Assembly: GCA_026415155.1 (NCBI GenBank)
Contig: JAOAHQ010000067.1
Location: forward strand, 62,001 to 126,000
Length of the DNA: 64,000 nt
Reading direction: 5' to 3'
Source: Rhodocyclaceae bacterium
GTDB lineage: Bacteria > Pseudomonadota > Gammaproteobacteria > Burkholderiales > Rhodocyclaceae
This document shows, in pieces, positions 20,016-30,510 of the stretch. The translations under genes were made by a program, and so were the position numbers. The notes under the pieces were generated by a model. The model ran no database searches and had not been told where the DNA came from. It saw only the letters and a program-made list of their open reading frames with translations. Position 1 is the stretch's first letter. Each line of letters starts with the position of its first letter.

Positions 20016-20498
20016 ATGCAGATCGGCCCGAATACCGTCGTCACCCTCGCCTACCGCGTCACCGATGCGCAAGGCAATCTCATCGATCCCGGCGAGCGGC
20101 CGCTCGTCTATCTGCACGGCGGCTATGGCGGCATCTTCGAGAAGATCGAGCGAGAGCTCGAGGGGCAGGCTGTCGGCTTCAGCAAGGACATTCGCCTGCA
20201 GCCCGAGGAAGCTTTTGGCGTCTATGACGCCGACCTCGTCTTTGTCGAGCCGCGCGATTTGTTTCCAGAAAACATCGAGGTCGGCATGCAGTTCGAGCGG
20301 GCTTCGGACGACGAGGAAGAGGATGGCATGCTCTACACGATCACCAACATCGCCGAGGGAAAAGTTGTCGTCGATGGCAATCATCCGCTCGCCGGCATCG
20401 CATTGGTGTTCTCTTGCACGGTGAGCGACGTGCGCGCCGCCACGCCCGAAGAGATCGCCCACGGCCATGTGCATGGCGAGGGCGGTCATTTGCACTGA
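20016..20498 (+). CDS. slyD: FKBP-type peptidyl-prolyl isomerase SlyD
   Basis: A 160-aa prolyl isomerase and metallochaperone. The FKBP half-domains flank an insert-in-flap chaperone region (about 70-125), and the C-terminus is His-rich (HGHVHGEGGHLH), a nickel-binding feature of SlyD. The GGAGCTCACC ribosome site precedes the ATG at 20016. It converges with murI, 6 bp away. Confidence 0.92.
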   Translation: MQIGPNTVVTLAYRVTDAQGNLIDPGERPLVYLHGGYGGIFEKIERELEGQAVGFSKDIRLQPEEAFGVYDADLVFVEPRDLFPENIEVGMQFERASDDEEEDGMLYTITNIAEGKVVVDGNHPLAGIALVFSCTVSDVRAATPEEIAHGHVHGEGGHLH

Positions 20499-20504
20499 TA
20501 AGCG

Positions 20505-21284
20505 CTAGACGTCAGCTTGCTCGACAGACGAAACGCGCGCGGCAAGGCGTTGTAAGCCTAGCGCCGGCAAGGCGGCGGCAAGCCGCTCGGGGCGCGCGGT
20601 GGCAAGAAGATCGAGCCGCCCGGTGCCTTGCGCATCTGACTTGAGGCGCAACACTTGCCGCGCCACGGCCGCGGCGACGTCGATCGCTTGCGCGCGGCCT
20701 TCGATGAGCGGCTCGATGAGCGGCAGCAAGAAGGCATAGTGCGTGCAGCCGAGCACGAGGCGATCGATGCCGGCTGCAAGGAGCGGCAGGATCTTCGCGG
20801 CGACTTCGGCGCGAAAGGCCGCCGTGTCGGGTGCCAAGGTTTCGACGTGCGTCGCCCAGCCGGGGCAGGGCACGATGCGCACTTCCACGCCGCGGGCATG
20901 CGCCTCGATGAGCTCGGCAAGCCGCCGGCTCTTCGCCGTCGCCTCGGTGGCGAGCACGGCGATCTTGCGGGAGAGCGAACCGTGTGCGGCCGGCTTGACG
21001 CCGGGTTCGACGCCGACGATCGGCACCTGCGGCAAGTGTGCACGGAGGGCCTGGATCGCCGTCGTCGTCGCCGTGTTGCAGGCGACGACGATCAGCTCGC
21101 AACCTCGCCCTGCCAAATATTCGCCGATCGCCAGCACACGGCCGGTGATGAAGCCGTCGGGCTTGTCACCATAAGGCACGTGCGCCGCATCGGCGAGATA
21201 GACGAGATCGGCGCGCGGCAGCTCATGGGCGATGGCGGCCAAGACCGACAGGCCGCCCAGACCCGAATCGAAGACCCCGATCAC
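20505..21284 (-). CDS. murI: Glutamate racemase
   Basis: Cofactor-independent racemase supplying D-glutamate for peptidoglycan. The 259-aa protein has DSGLGG (residues 6-11), the first catalytic Cys C69 in VVACNTATT and the second in LGCTHYAFLLP. The start codon is GTG at 21284. A copy of the 24-bp motif ends only 4 bp upstream of this GTG, leaving no recognisable Shine-Dalgarno sequence. It follows the fumarase gene by 31 bp on the same strand. Confidence 0.93.
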   Translation of the reverse strand: MIGVFDSGLGGLSVLAAIAHELPRADLVYLADAAHVPYGDKPDGFITGRVLAIGEYLAGRGCELIVVACNTATTTAIQALRAHLPQVPIVGVEPGVKPAAHGSLSRKIAVLATEATAKSRRLAELIEAHARGVEVRIVPCPGWATHVETLAPDTAAFRAEVAAKILPLLAAGIDRLVLGCTHYAFLLPLIEPLIEGRAQAIDVAAAVARQVLRLKSDAQGTGRLDLLATARPERLAAALPALGLQRLAARVSSVEQADV

Positions 21285-21288
21285 AGAA

Positions 21289-21312
21289 AAAAGTCGGCGC
21301 TGGCAAGACGGC
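21289..21312 (-). repeat. 24-bp dispersed motif, copy 8 (murI leader)
   Basis: On the minus strand: GCCGTC, spacer TTGCCA, then GCGCCGACTTTT. It is one of the best matches and lies directly upstream of the murI GTG start. Confidence 0.88.
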
Positions 21313-21315
21313 GCG

Positions 21316-22836
21316 TTACGCCTTCACTACCGGAATCTTGCCGATCTTCATGCGCCACTCGCGCGGCCCGGTTTCATGCACTGAAGTGCCTTGGGCGTCG
21401 ACGGCAACGGTGACCGGCATGTCTTTCACCTCGAATTCGTAGATCGCCTCCATGCCGAGATCGGGGAAGGCAACCACGCGCGCTGACTTGATCGCCTTCG
21501 AAACGAGGTAAGCCGCGCCGCCGACGGCCATCAGATAGGCCGACTGGTGCTTCTTGATCGCCTCGATCGCCGCGGGGCCGCGCTCGGCCTTGCCGATCAT
21601 CGCGATAAGCCCTGTCTGGGCGAGCATCATCTCGGTGAACTTGTCCATGCGCGTCGCGGTCGTCGGGCCCGCCGGGCCGACGACTTCATCCCGCACCGGA
21701 TCGACCGGCCCGACGTAATAGATGACGCGGTTTTTGAAGTCGACCGGCAGCGGCTCGCCCTTGGCGAGCAGATCGGCGATGCGCTTGTGCGCGGCATCGC
21801 GGCCGGTGAGGAGCTTGCCAGAGAGCAGCAGGGTCTGGCCAGGTTTCCACGAGGCGACTTCGGCCGGCGTCAGCGTATCGAGATTGACGCGCAGCGATTT
21901 TTCAGTATCCGGCTGCCAGGCCACTTGCGGCCAGTCGGACAGGCTAGGCGGTTCGAGCTTCGCAGGACCGTTGCCATCGAGGTGGAAATGCACATGGCGC
22001 GTCGCGGCACAGTTGGGAATCATCGCCACTGGCAATGAAGCCGCATGGGTCGGATAGTCGAGGATCTTGACGTCGAGCACGGTCGTCAAGCCCCCCAAGC
22101 CTTGCGCGCCGATGCCGAGCGCATTGACCTTCTCGTAGAGTTCAAGGCGCAGTTCCTCGATGCGATTGCGCGGCCCGCGCGCCATGAGCGCGTCGATATC
22201 GACGGGCGCCATCAAGGCTTCCTTGGCCAAGAGCATCGCTTTTTCAGGCGTGCCGCCAATCCCTAAGCCGAGGATGCCCGGCGGGCACCAGCCGGCGCCC
22301 ATCGTCGGCACGGTCTTCAAGACCCAATCGACGATCGAATCGGAAGGGTTGAGCATGACGAGCTTCGACTTGTTCTCCGAGCCGCCACCCTTGGCGGCGC
22401 AGATGACTTCGACATGATCGCCAGGAACGATTTCGTAATGCACCACGGCTGGCGTGTTGTCGCGGCTGTTGATGCGCTTGCCGGCCGGATCGAGCAGCAC
22501 CGAAGCTCTGAGCTTGTTGTCCGGATGGTTGTAGGCGCGGCGCACGCCTTCATCGACCATGGCCTGGAGCGATAGCTGCGCTTCCCAGCGCACATTCATG
22601 CCGATCTTGAGGAAGACGACGGCAATACCGGTGTCTTGGCAGATGGGCCGCTTGCCCTCGGCGCACATGCGGCTGTTGGTGAGGATCTGGGCGATCGCAT
22701 CCTTGGCGGCGGGGTTTTCTTCGCGCTCGTAAGCACGGCCGAGGGCCTGGATGTAGTCGAGGGGATGGTAGTAGCTGATGAACTGGAAGGCATCGGCAAT
22801 CGAGGCGATGAAATCTTCTTGCTTGATCGTCGTCAT
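21316..22836 (-). CDS. fumA: Fumarate hydratase class I
   Basis: Oxygen-labile 4Fe-4S fumarase interconverting fumarate and malate. The 506-aa single-chain form carries both alpha and beta regions. Cluster ligands are visible in CQDTG, IPNCAATRH and the WCPPG segment. No class II fumarase is seen in the window, so this may be the TCA enzyme that links the sdh and mdh products. It is preceded by a YqhA-type gene and followed by murI on the same strand. Confidence 0.93.
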   Translation of the reverse strand: MTTIKQEDFIASIADAFQFISYYHPLDYIQALGRAYEREENPAAKDAIAQILTNSRMCAEGKRPICQDTGIAVVFLKIGMNVRWEAQLSLQAMVDEGVRRAYNHPDNKLRASVLLDPAGKRINSRDNTPAVVHYEIVPGDHVEVICAAKGGGSENKSKLVMLNPSDSIVDWVLKTVPTMGAGWCPPGILGLGIGGTPEKAMLLAKEALMAPVDIDALMARGPRNRIEELRLELYEKVNALGIGAQGLGGLTTVLDVKILDYPTHAASLPVAMIPNCAATRHVHFHLDGNGPAKLEPPSLSDWPQVAWQPDTEKSLRVNLDTLTPAEVASWKPGQTLLLSGKLLTGRDAAHKRIADLLAKGEPLPVDFKNRVIYYVGPVDPVRDEVVGPAGPTTATRMDKFTEMMLAQTGLIAMIGKAERGPAAIEAIKKHQSAYLMAVGGAAYLVSKAIKSARVVAFPDLGMEAIYEFEVKDMPVTVAVDAQGTSVHETGPREWRMKIGKIPVVKA

Positions 22837-22855
22837 GAAAATGTCCGCGGAGGCT

Positions 22856-23383
22856 TCAATGTTTCGTGTGGGCGCTGATGGCGAGTGTTTGCATCATGAT
22901 CTTGTCGGTCCAGGCGATCGCAAGCGCCGAGACGAGGAAGGCGACGTGGATGGCGATCTGGATGACGACGACGCGATCTTCCATCTGCGGCGCGTTGATG
23001 AAGGTGCGCAAGAGGTGGATCGAGGAGATGCTGATGAGCGCCACGGCGAGCTTGACCTTGAGCACGCCGGCGTTCACATGTGAGAGCCATTCGGGCTGAT
23101 CGGGATGGCCTTCGAGATCGAGGCGGGAGACGAAGGTCTCGTAGCCGCCGATGATCACCATGATGAGCAGGTTGGCGATCATGACGACGTCGATGAGCCC
23201 CAGCACGATCAGCATCACCTCGGTTTCGGACAATTCGCCGGCCTTGGTGACGAGGTGCACGAGCTCGTGCATGAACTGATAGACATAGACGCCCTGGGCG
23301 GCGATCAGGCCCAGATAGAGCGGCGCCTGCAGCCAGCGGCTCCAGAAGATGAAGCCTTCCATCACGCGAGTCAGGTCTTTCAT
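22856..23383 (-). CDS. UPF0114/YqhA-family membrane protein
   Basis: A 175-aa integral membrane protein of the UPF0114 (TIGR00645) family with about four transmembrane helices near residues 14-34, 56-80, 108-128 and 137-156. The function of the family is unknown. It lies 19 bp upstream of the fumarase gene on the same strand. MITE-like copy 4 begins about 50 bp upstream of its start. Confidence 0.85.
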   Translation of the reverse strand: MKDLTRVMEGFIFWSRWLQAPLYLGLIAAQGVYVYQFMHELVHLVTKAGELSETEVMLIVLGLIDVVMIANLLIMVIIGGYETFVSRLDLEGHPDQPEWLSHVNAGVLKVKLAVALISISSIHLLRTFINAPQMEDRVVVIQIAIHVAFLVSALAIAWTDKIMMQTLAISAHTKH

Positions 23384-23431
23384 CGGGGACGGCTCAAGAA
23401 AAAAAATCGACGCGCGGATTCTACCTTGGGC

Positions 23432-23647
23432 ATCATCCCAGATTGTCCATTAGACCGGGCTGGCAAGGGATGACGAGGCAAAACCGACATGGCAGCGCCC
23501 TACGCGGCGGCTTGCGGGCTGCGGACGGGCGCTGCCAGCCCGCGCTCCTCGCCCATAGGCCCCGCTATGGGCTCGTCGCGCGGCCCGCCATCGCCTCGCC
23601 CTCGCCTACGCAATCCGCTCGCGTTCCAATGGACAATCTGGGATCAT
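23432..23647. repeat. MITE-like element copy 4 with target duplication
   Basis: The element spans 23437-23642 (206 bp) with perfect CCCAGATTGTCCATT ends and a perfect 5-bp duplication ATCAT (23432-23436 and 23643-23647). It is subfamily B. Two inverted repeats are clear: GCGGGCT/AGCCCGC, and GCCCATA (23551-23557) with TATGGGC (23566-23572). It separates the divergent yqhA-type and CZB genes. Confidence 0.94.
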
Positions 23648-23717
23648 GTCTGCTGCGCTGCGACATGATTTTCTCGCCAGCTCTTCTATCCTTTGCGTTT
23701 TGCAGAGGAGGGGGAAC

Positions 23718-24071
23718 ATGAACTTCGACGATGCCATCGCCGCGCATATCAAATGGAAGGTGCGTCTCGCTCAGTTCATCGATGGCACGAGCCAGGAGAG
23801 ATTGCAAAGCGCCGCGGTTGCGCAAGACGATCTGTGCGAGCTGGGCCAGTGGCTGCGTGGGGAAGGGGCGCAATACGCCGCTTTACCCCATTACCGCGAG
23901 CTGATCGAAAAGCATGCCCATTTTCATCATTGCGCGGCGGAGGTGGTGAGGAAAGTCGAAAACCGCGATCGCGCCGGAGCGAAAGTCGCGCTGGGCGGTG
24001 CCTTCGCCACGGCTTCGAAAGAGACCGTGAGGGCGATCATGGCGCTCAAAAAAGAGGCTAGTCGGCGTTAA
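23718..24071 (+). CDS. CZB-domain (zinc-binding) protein
   Basis: A 117-aa stand-alone chemoreceptor zinc-binding (CZB) domain. The 3His/1Cys site is visible as H10, C40 in DLCELGQWL, and H66/H70 in EKHAHFHHC. CZB domains sense zinc or oxidants such as HOCl and often regulate chemotaxis or diguanylate cyclases; the partner here is unknown. The ATG at 23718 follows GAGGAGGGGG; an upstream in-frame ATG at 23646 lies at the repeat edge and is less likely. Confidence 0.85.
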   Translation: MNFDDAIAAHIKWKVRLAQFIDGTSQERLQSAAVAQDDLCELGQWLRGEGAQYAALPHYRELIEKHAHFHHCAAEVVRKVENRDRAGAKVALGGAFATASKETVRAIMALKKEASRR

Positions 24072-24274
24072 AGCGCGGTGGGGCTTGCGGTAAGCATCTT
24101 GTAAGGGAGTTTCGCTCTAATGCGCTTGCCCATAAAATCGAAACAGCGCCGATCGGGGGGGAGTGGAGATTCTTCCGGCGGTAGTTTTCGAGTTGCCCAC
24201 GGCCTTAAGCCAGGGCGGAGGTAATACCTGCGGGCCTCGCTCGCATCCAACGATTCCAAAAGGAGATAGTGCAG

Positions 24275-26257
<1,983 letters not shown>

Positions 26258-26293
26258 CGCATACCGGCTTCGCACCCGGAGGAGGAAACAAAA

Positions 26294-26324
26294 GGGCGCC
26301 CGCCACGAGCGGGCGTCCTTTTTT
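26294..26324 (+). terminator. Rho-independent terminator after acs
   Basis: A 10-bp stem GGGCGCCCGC / GCGGGCGTCC (one G-T pair) with loop CACGA is followed by six T. MITE-like copy 5 inserted immediately after the T-tract. Confidence 0.92.
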
Positions 26325-26537
26325 AGCCCAGATTGTCCATTAGGACGCGAGCGGCGCTCGTCGGCGAGGGCGAGGAGATGCGCGCTCGGGCGACGAGTCC
26401 ATAGCGATGCCTCTGGACGAGGAGCACGGGCGCGCAGATACCGCCCGCAGGCCGAGCGCCGCCGCGTAGGGCACCGTGAAAGTCGTGGAGTCTCTTCATG
26501 GATCGCCTGCCCGATCTAATGGACAATCTGGGCTTAG
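26322..26537. repeat. MITE-like element copy 5 with target duplication
   Basis: The element spans 26327-26532 (206 bp) with perfect inverted ends. Flanks TTTAG (26322-26326) and CTTAG (26533-26537) match in four of five bases. It is subfamily A, in the orientation of copies 1 and 6. It inserted at the end of the acs terminator and left the hairpin and T-run intact. Confidence 0.93.
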
Positions 26538-26650
26538 GGCATGGCTTGGCCGCGGCGAAGAAAAACGGCTTTTTTCCGCTTGCTCGACATTGAACGACGA
26601 CCAGTCAGGGCGCAGGATACGCAACGGTTTTCGTTGTCTCGAGGTAAGCC

Positions 26651-26869
26651 ATGATCATCCTGTCGGTCGAACTGGTCGCGCTGCCCGATGCGCCGCCGTA
26701 TCAGGAAAAAATTTACCGTGCGCACTTGGATACGGGCGAGGCCATCGACCTGTTCCAGCAACACTGGGACGTGCCTTTACCGCCCGAGTCGCTGATCGGG
26801 CTCACCCCCGAGGAAGCGCGCCGCCTGCGCACGGAAAAAATGCTCGCCATCGCTGCCGGCGTGCATTGA
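26651..26869 (+). CDS. Small protein of unknown function
   Basis: A 72-aa acidic protein starting MIILSVELVALPDAPPYQEK; it has no recognisable motif, signal peptide or membrane segment. A helical C-terminal half (TPEEARRLRTEKM) follows a Pro-rich middle. Base composition fits its neighbours and the frame is clean, but coding status rests on the frame alone. The 176 bp after it (26870-27046) hold a short hairpin (AGCCGCA/TGCGGCT) and nothing else clear. Confidence 0.5.
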   Translation: MIILSVELVALPDAPPYQEKIYRAHLDTGEAIDLFQQHWDVPLPPESLIGLTPEEARRLRTEKMLAIAAGVH

Positions 26870-27046
26870 CCCTTCCTTCGCCTCGCGGATCCCTCGACGA
26901 GAAGCCCACTGTCGCAGCGGCGTCGCCGATGGTGGCGCTCTGTAGCCGCACGCGGCATGCGGCTGGCGTGTGCAGTCGCAGCCATGCGAGGATCGATGGA
27001 AAGGGTGTCCTTCCGAAGGGGGCATCGCATTTTTGCTGCATTGCCG

Positions 27047-27074
27047 TTGACGAGTTTCCTGCGTAGCCTATAAT
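27047..27074 (+). promoter_or_regulatory. Sigma-70-type promoter of tRNA-Asn
   Basis: The -35 TTGACG (27047-27052), a 16-bp spacer and a perfect -10 TATAAT (27069-27074) lie 14 bp before the tRNA. Confidence 0.85.
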
Positions 27075-27088
27075 GCGCAGCTTCCGGT

Positions 27089-27164
27089 TCCCCGATAGCT
27101 CAGTCGGTAGAGCGACGGACTGTTAATCCGCAGGTCCCTGGTTCGAGCCCAGGTCGGGGAGCCA
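27089..27164 (+). tRNA. tRNA-Asn(GTT)
   Basis: A 76-nt cloverleaf with acceptor stem TCCCCGA / TCGGGGA, anticodon GTT at 27122-27124, T-loop TTCGAGC and an encoded GCCA 3' end. It is a single gene between a strong promoter and a terminator. Confidence 0.97.
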
Positions 27165-27191
27165 AGCTTCCTTGCAAGTCGACACGATGTC

Positions 27192-27219
27192 AGCCCAGTT
27201 CTTGCGACTGGGCTTTTTT
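27192..27219 (+). terminator. Rho-independent terminator after tRNA-Asn
   Basis: An 8-bp stem AGCCCAGT / ACTGGGCT with loop TCTTGCG is followed by a T-run (27214-27219). Confidence 0.92.
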
Positions 27220-27360
27220 GCTTTTATGGCGCTTTTCTGGCCTCGAACAAGCTGCCCTGAGATAGGATGCGCGATGAAGCCTTCACCGATACCGTACGAC
27301 CTCCAGCAGGATGGGCTGCTCTGCAGCTGGTTTGGCACGTAACACGCAAGGAGGATGATG

Positions 27361-27798
27361 ATGCCTGAGGAATTCGCGATCAATCCGAAAAACGAGCTCG
27401 AGCGCCAGTTGCTTGCCGCCATGCACGGCGAAATGACACACGAGGAGTTCATGCAGGTGCTCTTGACGCAGCAGGTCTTCATCCCGATCAAGGATGACAA
27501 AGACCATGGCATCGTCGGTTTTCAGAGCACGACCAAGGCGACACCGCTCGTCGTCGAGGATGAGGATGGTCAAGCCATCCTGGTGCTCTTCACGAGCCCT
27601 GAGCGCGCCAAAGAATTTCTCGCCGACATGCCCGGCTACAGCGGTGGCCTGCTGGCCGATTTCTCCTGGATCGTCGAGCGCATGGAGCCGGGCTTTGCGA
27701 TCGTCGTCAATCCCGGCCTCGATTTCGGCATCGACATCGCGCCTGAGAACGTCACCGAAATGCTGACGATGCTGGCCGCTCAGGCGGCGAAGAACTGA
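27361..27798 (+). CDS. SseB-domain protein
   Basis: A 145-aa cytosolic protein resembling the SseB N-terminal domain family (FIPIKDDKD, VLFTSPERAKEFL, GFAIVVNPGLDFGIDI). SseB-type proteins are implicated in the enhanced serine sensitivity phenotype, but the molecular role is unclear. Three consecutive ATG codons occur; the third (27361) has the best spacing to AAGGAGG at 27348-27354. It converges with acnB, whose terminator separates them. Confidence 0.8.
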   Translation: MPEEFAINPKNELERQLLAAMHGEMTHEEFMQVLLTQQVFIPIKDDKDHGIVGFQSTTKATPLVVEDEDGQAILVLFTSPERAKEFLADMPGYSGGLLADFSWIVERMEPGFAIVVNPGLDFGIDIAPENVTEMLTMLAAQAAKN

Positions 27799-27837
27799 TT
27801 GCCGCGCATCGGCGCTCGCGGGACGGCAATCTCGATG

Positions 27838-27865
27838 AAAAACGCCCCGCCTTGTGAGCGGGGCG
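27838..27865 (-). terminator. Rho-independent terminator of acnB
   Basis: On the minus strand an 8-bp stem CGCCCCGC / GCGGGGCG with loop TCACAAG is followed by TTTTT. It serves the acnB side; no T-run follows on the plus strand. Confidence 0.85.
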
Positions 27866-27893
27866 ACTGGCGTCCGGCGGGTTGCCGGTCGCT

Positions 27894-30479
27894 TCAAACG
27901 CTGACGGTCTCGGCGACTTCCTGGAATTCCTCGATCTCGTTGAAATTCATGTAGCGGTAGATGTCGCTAGCCTTTTGGTTGACGACATTGACATGCTCGA
28001 GATATTCGGGAACGCTCGGCAGGCGGCCCAAGAGCGCCGCGACGGCGGAAAGTTCCGCCGAGGCGAGATAGACCCGCGTGTTGAGGCCCAGCCGGTTCGG
28101 GAAGTTGCGCGTCGAGGTCGACACGGCCGTGCTGCCTTGCTTGATCTGCGCTTGGTTACCCATGCAGAGGCTGCAGCCCGGCATCTCCATGCGCGCGCCG
28201 GCCTTGCCGTAGATCGCGTAGTAGCCTTCTTCGGTGAGCATCAACTGATCCATGCGCGTCGGCGGGGCGACCCACAGCCGCGTGGGCAGGTCGCCCTTGC
28301 CTTCGAGGATGCGCGCCGCCGCACGGTAGTGGCCGATGTTGGTCATGCACGAGCCGATGAAGACTTCGTCGATCTTATCGCCGGCCACCTGTGAGAGCGG
28401 CTTGACATCGTCTGGATCGTTCGGGCAGGCCAACAGCGGCTCCTTGATCTCGTTCATGTCGATCTCGATCACCGCTGCGTATTCGGCATCGGCGTCGGGT
28501 TCGAGCAGTTGCGGATTGGCGAGCCACTCTTCCATCTTGTGGATTCGCCGCGCGAGGGTGCGCTTGTCTTCATAACCATTGGCGATCATCCATTTCATCA
28601 GCGTGATGTTCGACTTGAGATACTCGATGACCGGCTCCTTGTTGAGGCGCACCGTGCAGGCGGCGGCGGAGCGCTCGGCCGAGGCATCGGTGAGCTCGAA
28701 GGCTTGTTCGACCTTGAGATCGGGCAGGCCCTCGATCTCGAGGATGCGGCCGTTGAAGACGTTCTTCTTGCCCTTCTTCTCGACGGTCAGGAGCCCCTGC
28801 TGGATCGCGACATAGGGAATCGCATTGACGAGATCGCGCAGCGTGATACCGGGCTGCATCTGGCCCTTGAAGCGCACCAGCACCGATTCGGGCATGTCGA
28901 GCGGCATGACACCCGTGGCGGCGGCAAATGCGACGAGACCAGAGCCCGCCGGGAAGGAGATACCGATCGGAAAGCGCGTGTGGGAATCGCCGCCGGTGCC
29001 GACCGTGTCCGGCAGCAGGAAGCGATTGAGCCAGGAGTGGATGACGCCATCGCCGGGCCGCAAGGAGATGCCGCCGCGCGCCGTGATGAAGGAGGGCAGG
29101 GTGCGGTGCATCTTGACGTCGACGAGCTTCGGATAGGCGGCGGTGTGGCAAAACGACTGCATGACGAGATCGGCCGAGAAGCCGAGGCAGGCGAGATCCT
29201 TGAGTTCGTCGCGCGTCATCGGGCCGGTCGTGTCTTGTGAGCCAACCGAAGTCATCTTCGGCTCGCAGTAGGTGCCCGGGCGAATGCCCTGGCCCTCGGG
29301 CAGACCGCAGGCGCGGCCGACCATCTTCTGGGCGAGCGTGTAGCCCTTGCCGGTATCGACCGGGGCCTTGGGCAGGCGAAACAGCGTGGAGGGGGGCAGC
29401 CCCAGGAACTCGCGCGCCTTGGCGGTGAGCCCCCGGCCAATGATGAGATTGATGCGCCCGCCGGCGCGCACTTCGTCGAGCAGCACCTCGGACTTGTAGT
29501 CGAAGGTAGCGATGACCTGGCCATTCTTCTCGATCTTCTTTTCATACGGGTAGATGTCGATGACATCGCCCATGTTCATTTGCGTGACATCGCATTCGAT
29601 CGGGAAGGCGCCAGCATCTTCCTGGGTGTTGAAGAAGATCGGCGCGATCTTGCCGCCCAAGCAGTAGCCGCCATAGCGCTTGTTCGGCACATAGGGGATG
29701 TCTTCGCCCGTCCACCAGATCACCGAGTTGGTGGCCGACTTGCGCGAGGAGCCGGTGCCGACCACGTCGCCGACATAGGCGACCGGATGTCCTTTTTTCT
29801 TGAGTGCTTCGATGAGGCTAATGGGCCCGCGCTCGCCAGGCTTGTCGGGGGTGATGCCTTCGCGCGGGTTCTTCAGCATCGCCAGCGCATGGAGCGGGAT
29901 GTCGGGCCGGCTCCAAGCATCCGGCGCGGGGGAGAGATCGTCGGTGTTGGTTTCCCCAGGCACCTTGAAGACCGTCACGGTGATCTTTTGCGGCACTTCG
30001 GGACGCGAGGTAAACCACTCAGCCTCGGCCCAGCTGTGGAGGACGGCTTGGGCGTTCGTGTTGCCGGCCTTCGCCTTGTCGGCGACATCGTGGAAGGCAT
30101 CGAACATCAGGAGAGTCTTTTTCAAGCCGGCGGCGGCGACGTGTCCGACCTCCGCGTCGTCGAGCAGATCGATCAAGGGCTTGACGTTGTAGCCGCCGAG
30201 CATGGTGCCGAGCAGTTCCACCGCCTTGGCGCGCGAGATCAGCGGACAGGCCGTCTTGCCAGCGCCGACTTCGGCGAGAAACTTCGCCTTGACCTCGGCG
30301 GCATCATCCACCCCCGCGGGGACACGGTGGGTGATCAGCTCGACGAGGAAGGCTTCCTCACCGGCGGGTGGGTTCATCAGCAGTTCGATAAGCTGCTGGG
30401 TCTGTTGTTTGGTGAGCGGCAGCGGCGGGATGCCCAACGCGGCGCGTTCGGCGACATGGGCACGATAGGCTTCGAGCAT
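27894..30479 (-). CDS. acnB: Aconitate hydratase B
   Basis: TCA-cycle aconitase with a 4Fe-4S cluster. The 861-aa protein has the AcnB-specific N-terminal HEAT-like domain and swivel domain, then the cluster ligands in SFCHTA and the C-terminal GSCMTN and CSLCMGNQ. It is followed by its own terminator. A CitE-like gene and mdh are upstream on the same strand and probably form one operon. Residues around 70-76 (VGAGKTA), which differ from the E. coli sequence as I recall it, are encoded by a copy of the 24-bp motif. Confidence 0.96.
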   Translation of the reverse strand: MLEAYRAHVAERAALGIPPLPLTKQQTQQLIELLMNPPAGEEAFLVELITHRVPAGVDDAAEVKAKFLAEVGAGKTACPLISRAKAVELLGTMLGGYNVKPLIDLLDDAEVGHVAAAGLKKTLLMFDAFHDVADKAKAGNTNAQAVLHSWAEAEWFTSRPEVPQKITVTVFKVPGETNTDDLSPAPDAWSRPDIPLHALAMLKNPREGITPDKPGERGPISLIEALKKKGHPVAYVGDVVGTGSSRKSATNSVIWWTGEDIPYVPNKRYGGYCLGGKIAPIFFNTQEDAGAFPIECDVTQMNMGDVIDIYPYEKKIEKNGQVIATFDYKSEVLLDEVRAGGRINLIIGRGLTAKAREFLGLPPSTLFRLPKAPVDTGKGYTLAQKMVGRACGLPEGQGIRPGTYCEPKMTSVGSQDTTGPMTRDELKDLACLGFSADLVMQSFCHTAAYPKLVDVKMHRTLPSFITARGGISLRPGDGVIHSWLNRFLLPDTVGTGGDSHTRFPIGISFPAGSGLVAFAAATGVMPLDMPESVLVRFKGQMQPGITLRDLVNAIPYVAIQQGLLTVEKKGKKNVFNGRILEIEGLPDLKVEQAFELTDASAERSAAACTVRLNKEPVIEYLKSNITLMKWMIANGYEDKRTLARRIHKMEEWLANPQLLEPDADAEYAAVIEIDMNEIKEPLLACPNDPDDVKPLSQVAGDKIDEVFIGSCMTNIGHYRAAARILEGKGDLPTRLWVAPPTRMDQLMLTEEGYYAIYGKAGARMEMPGCSLCMGNQAQIKQGSTAVSTSTRNFPNRLGLNTRVYLASAELSAVAALLGRLPSVPEYLEHVNVVNQKASDIYRYMNFNEIEEFQEVAETVSV
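30250..30273 (+). repeat. 24-bp dispersed motif, copy 9 (in acnB)
   Basis: GCCGTC, spacer TTGCCA, then GCGCCGACTTCG. It is antisense to acnB and encodes EVGAGKTA in the HEAT-like domain. Confidence 0.85.
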
Positions 30480-30510
30480 GGTGGTGTCCTCGGTCGTAGG
30501 GTTTTAGTCG

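Noticed and set aside
24269-24274. GTG start for acs two codons upstream
   Set aside because: The AAGGAG site is properly spaced for the ATG at 24275 and too close for the GTG.
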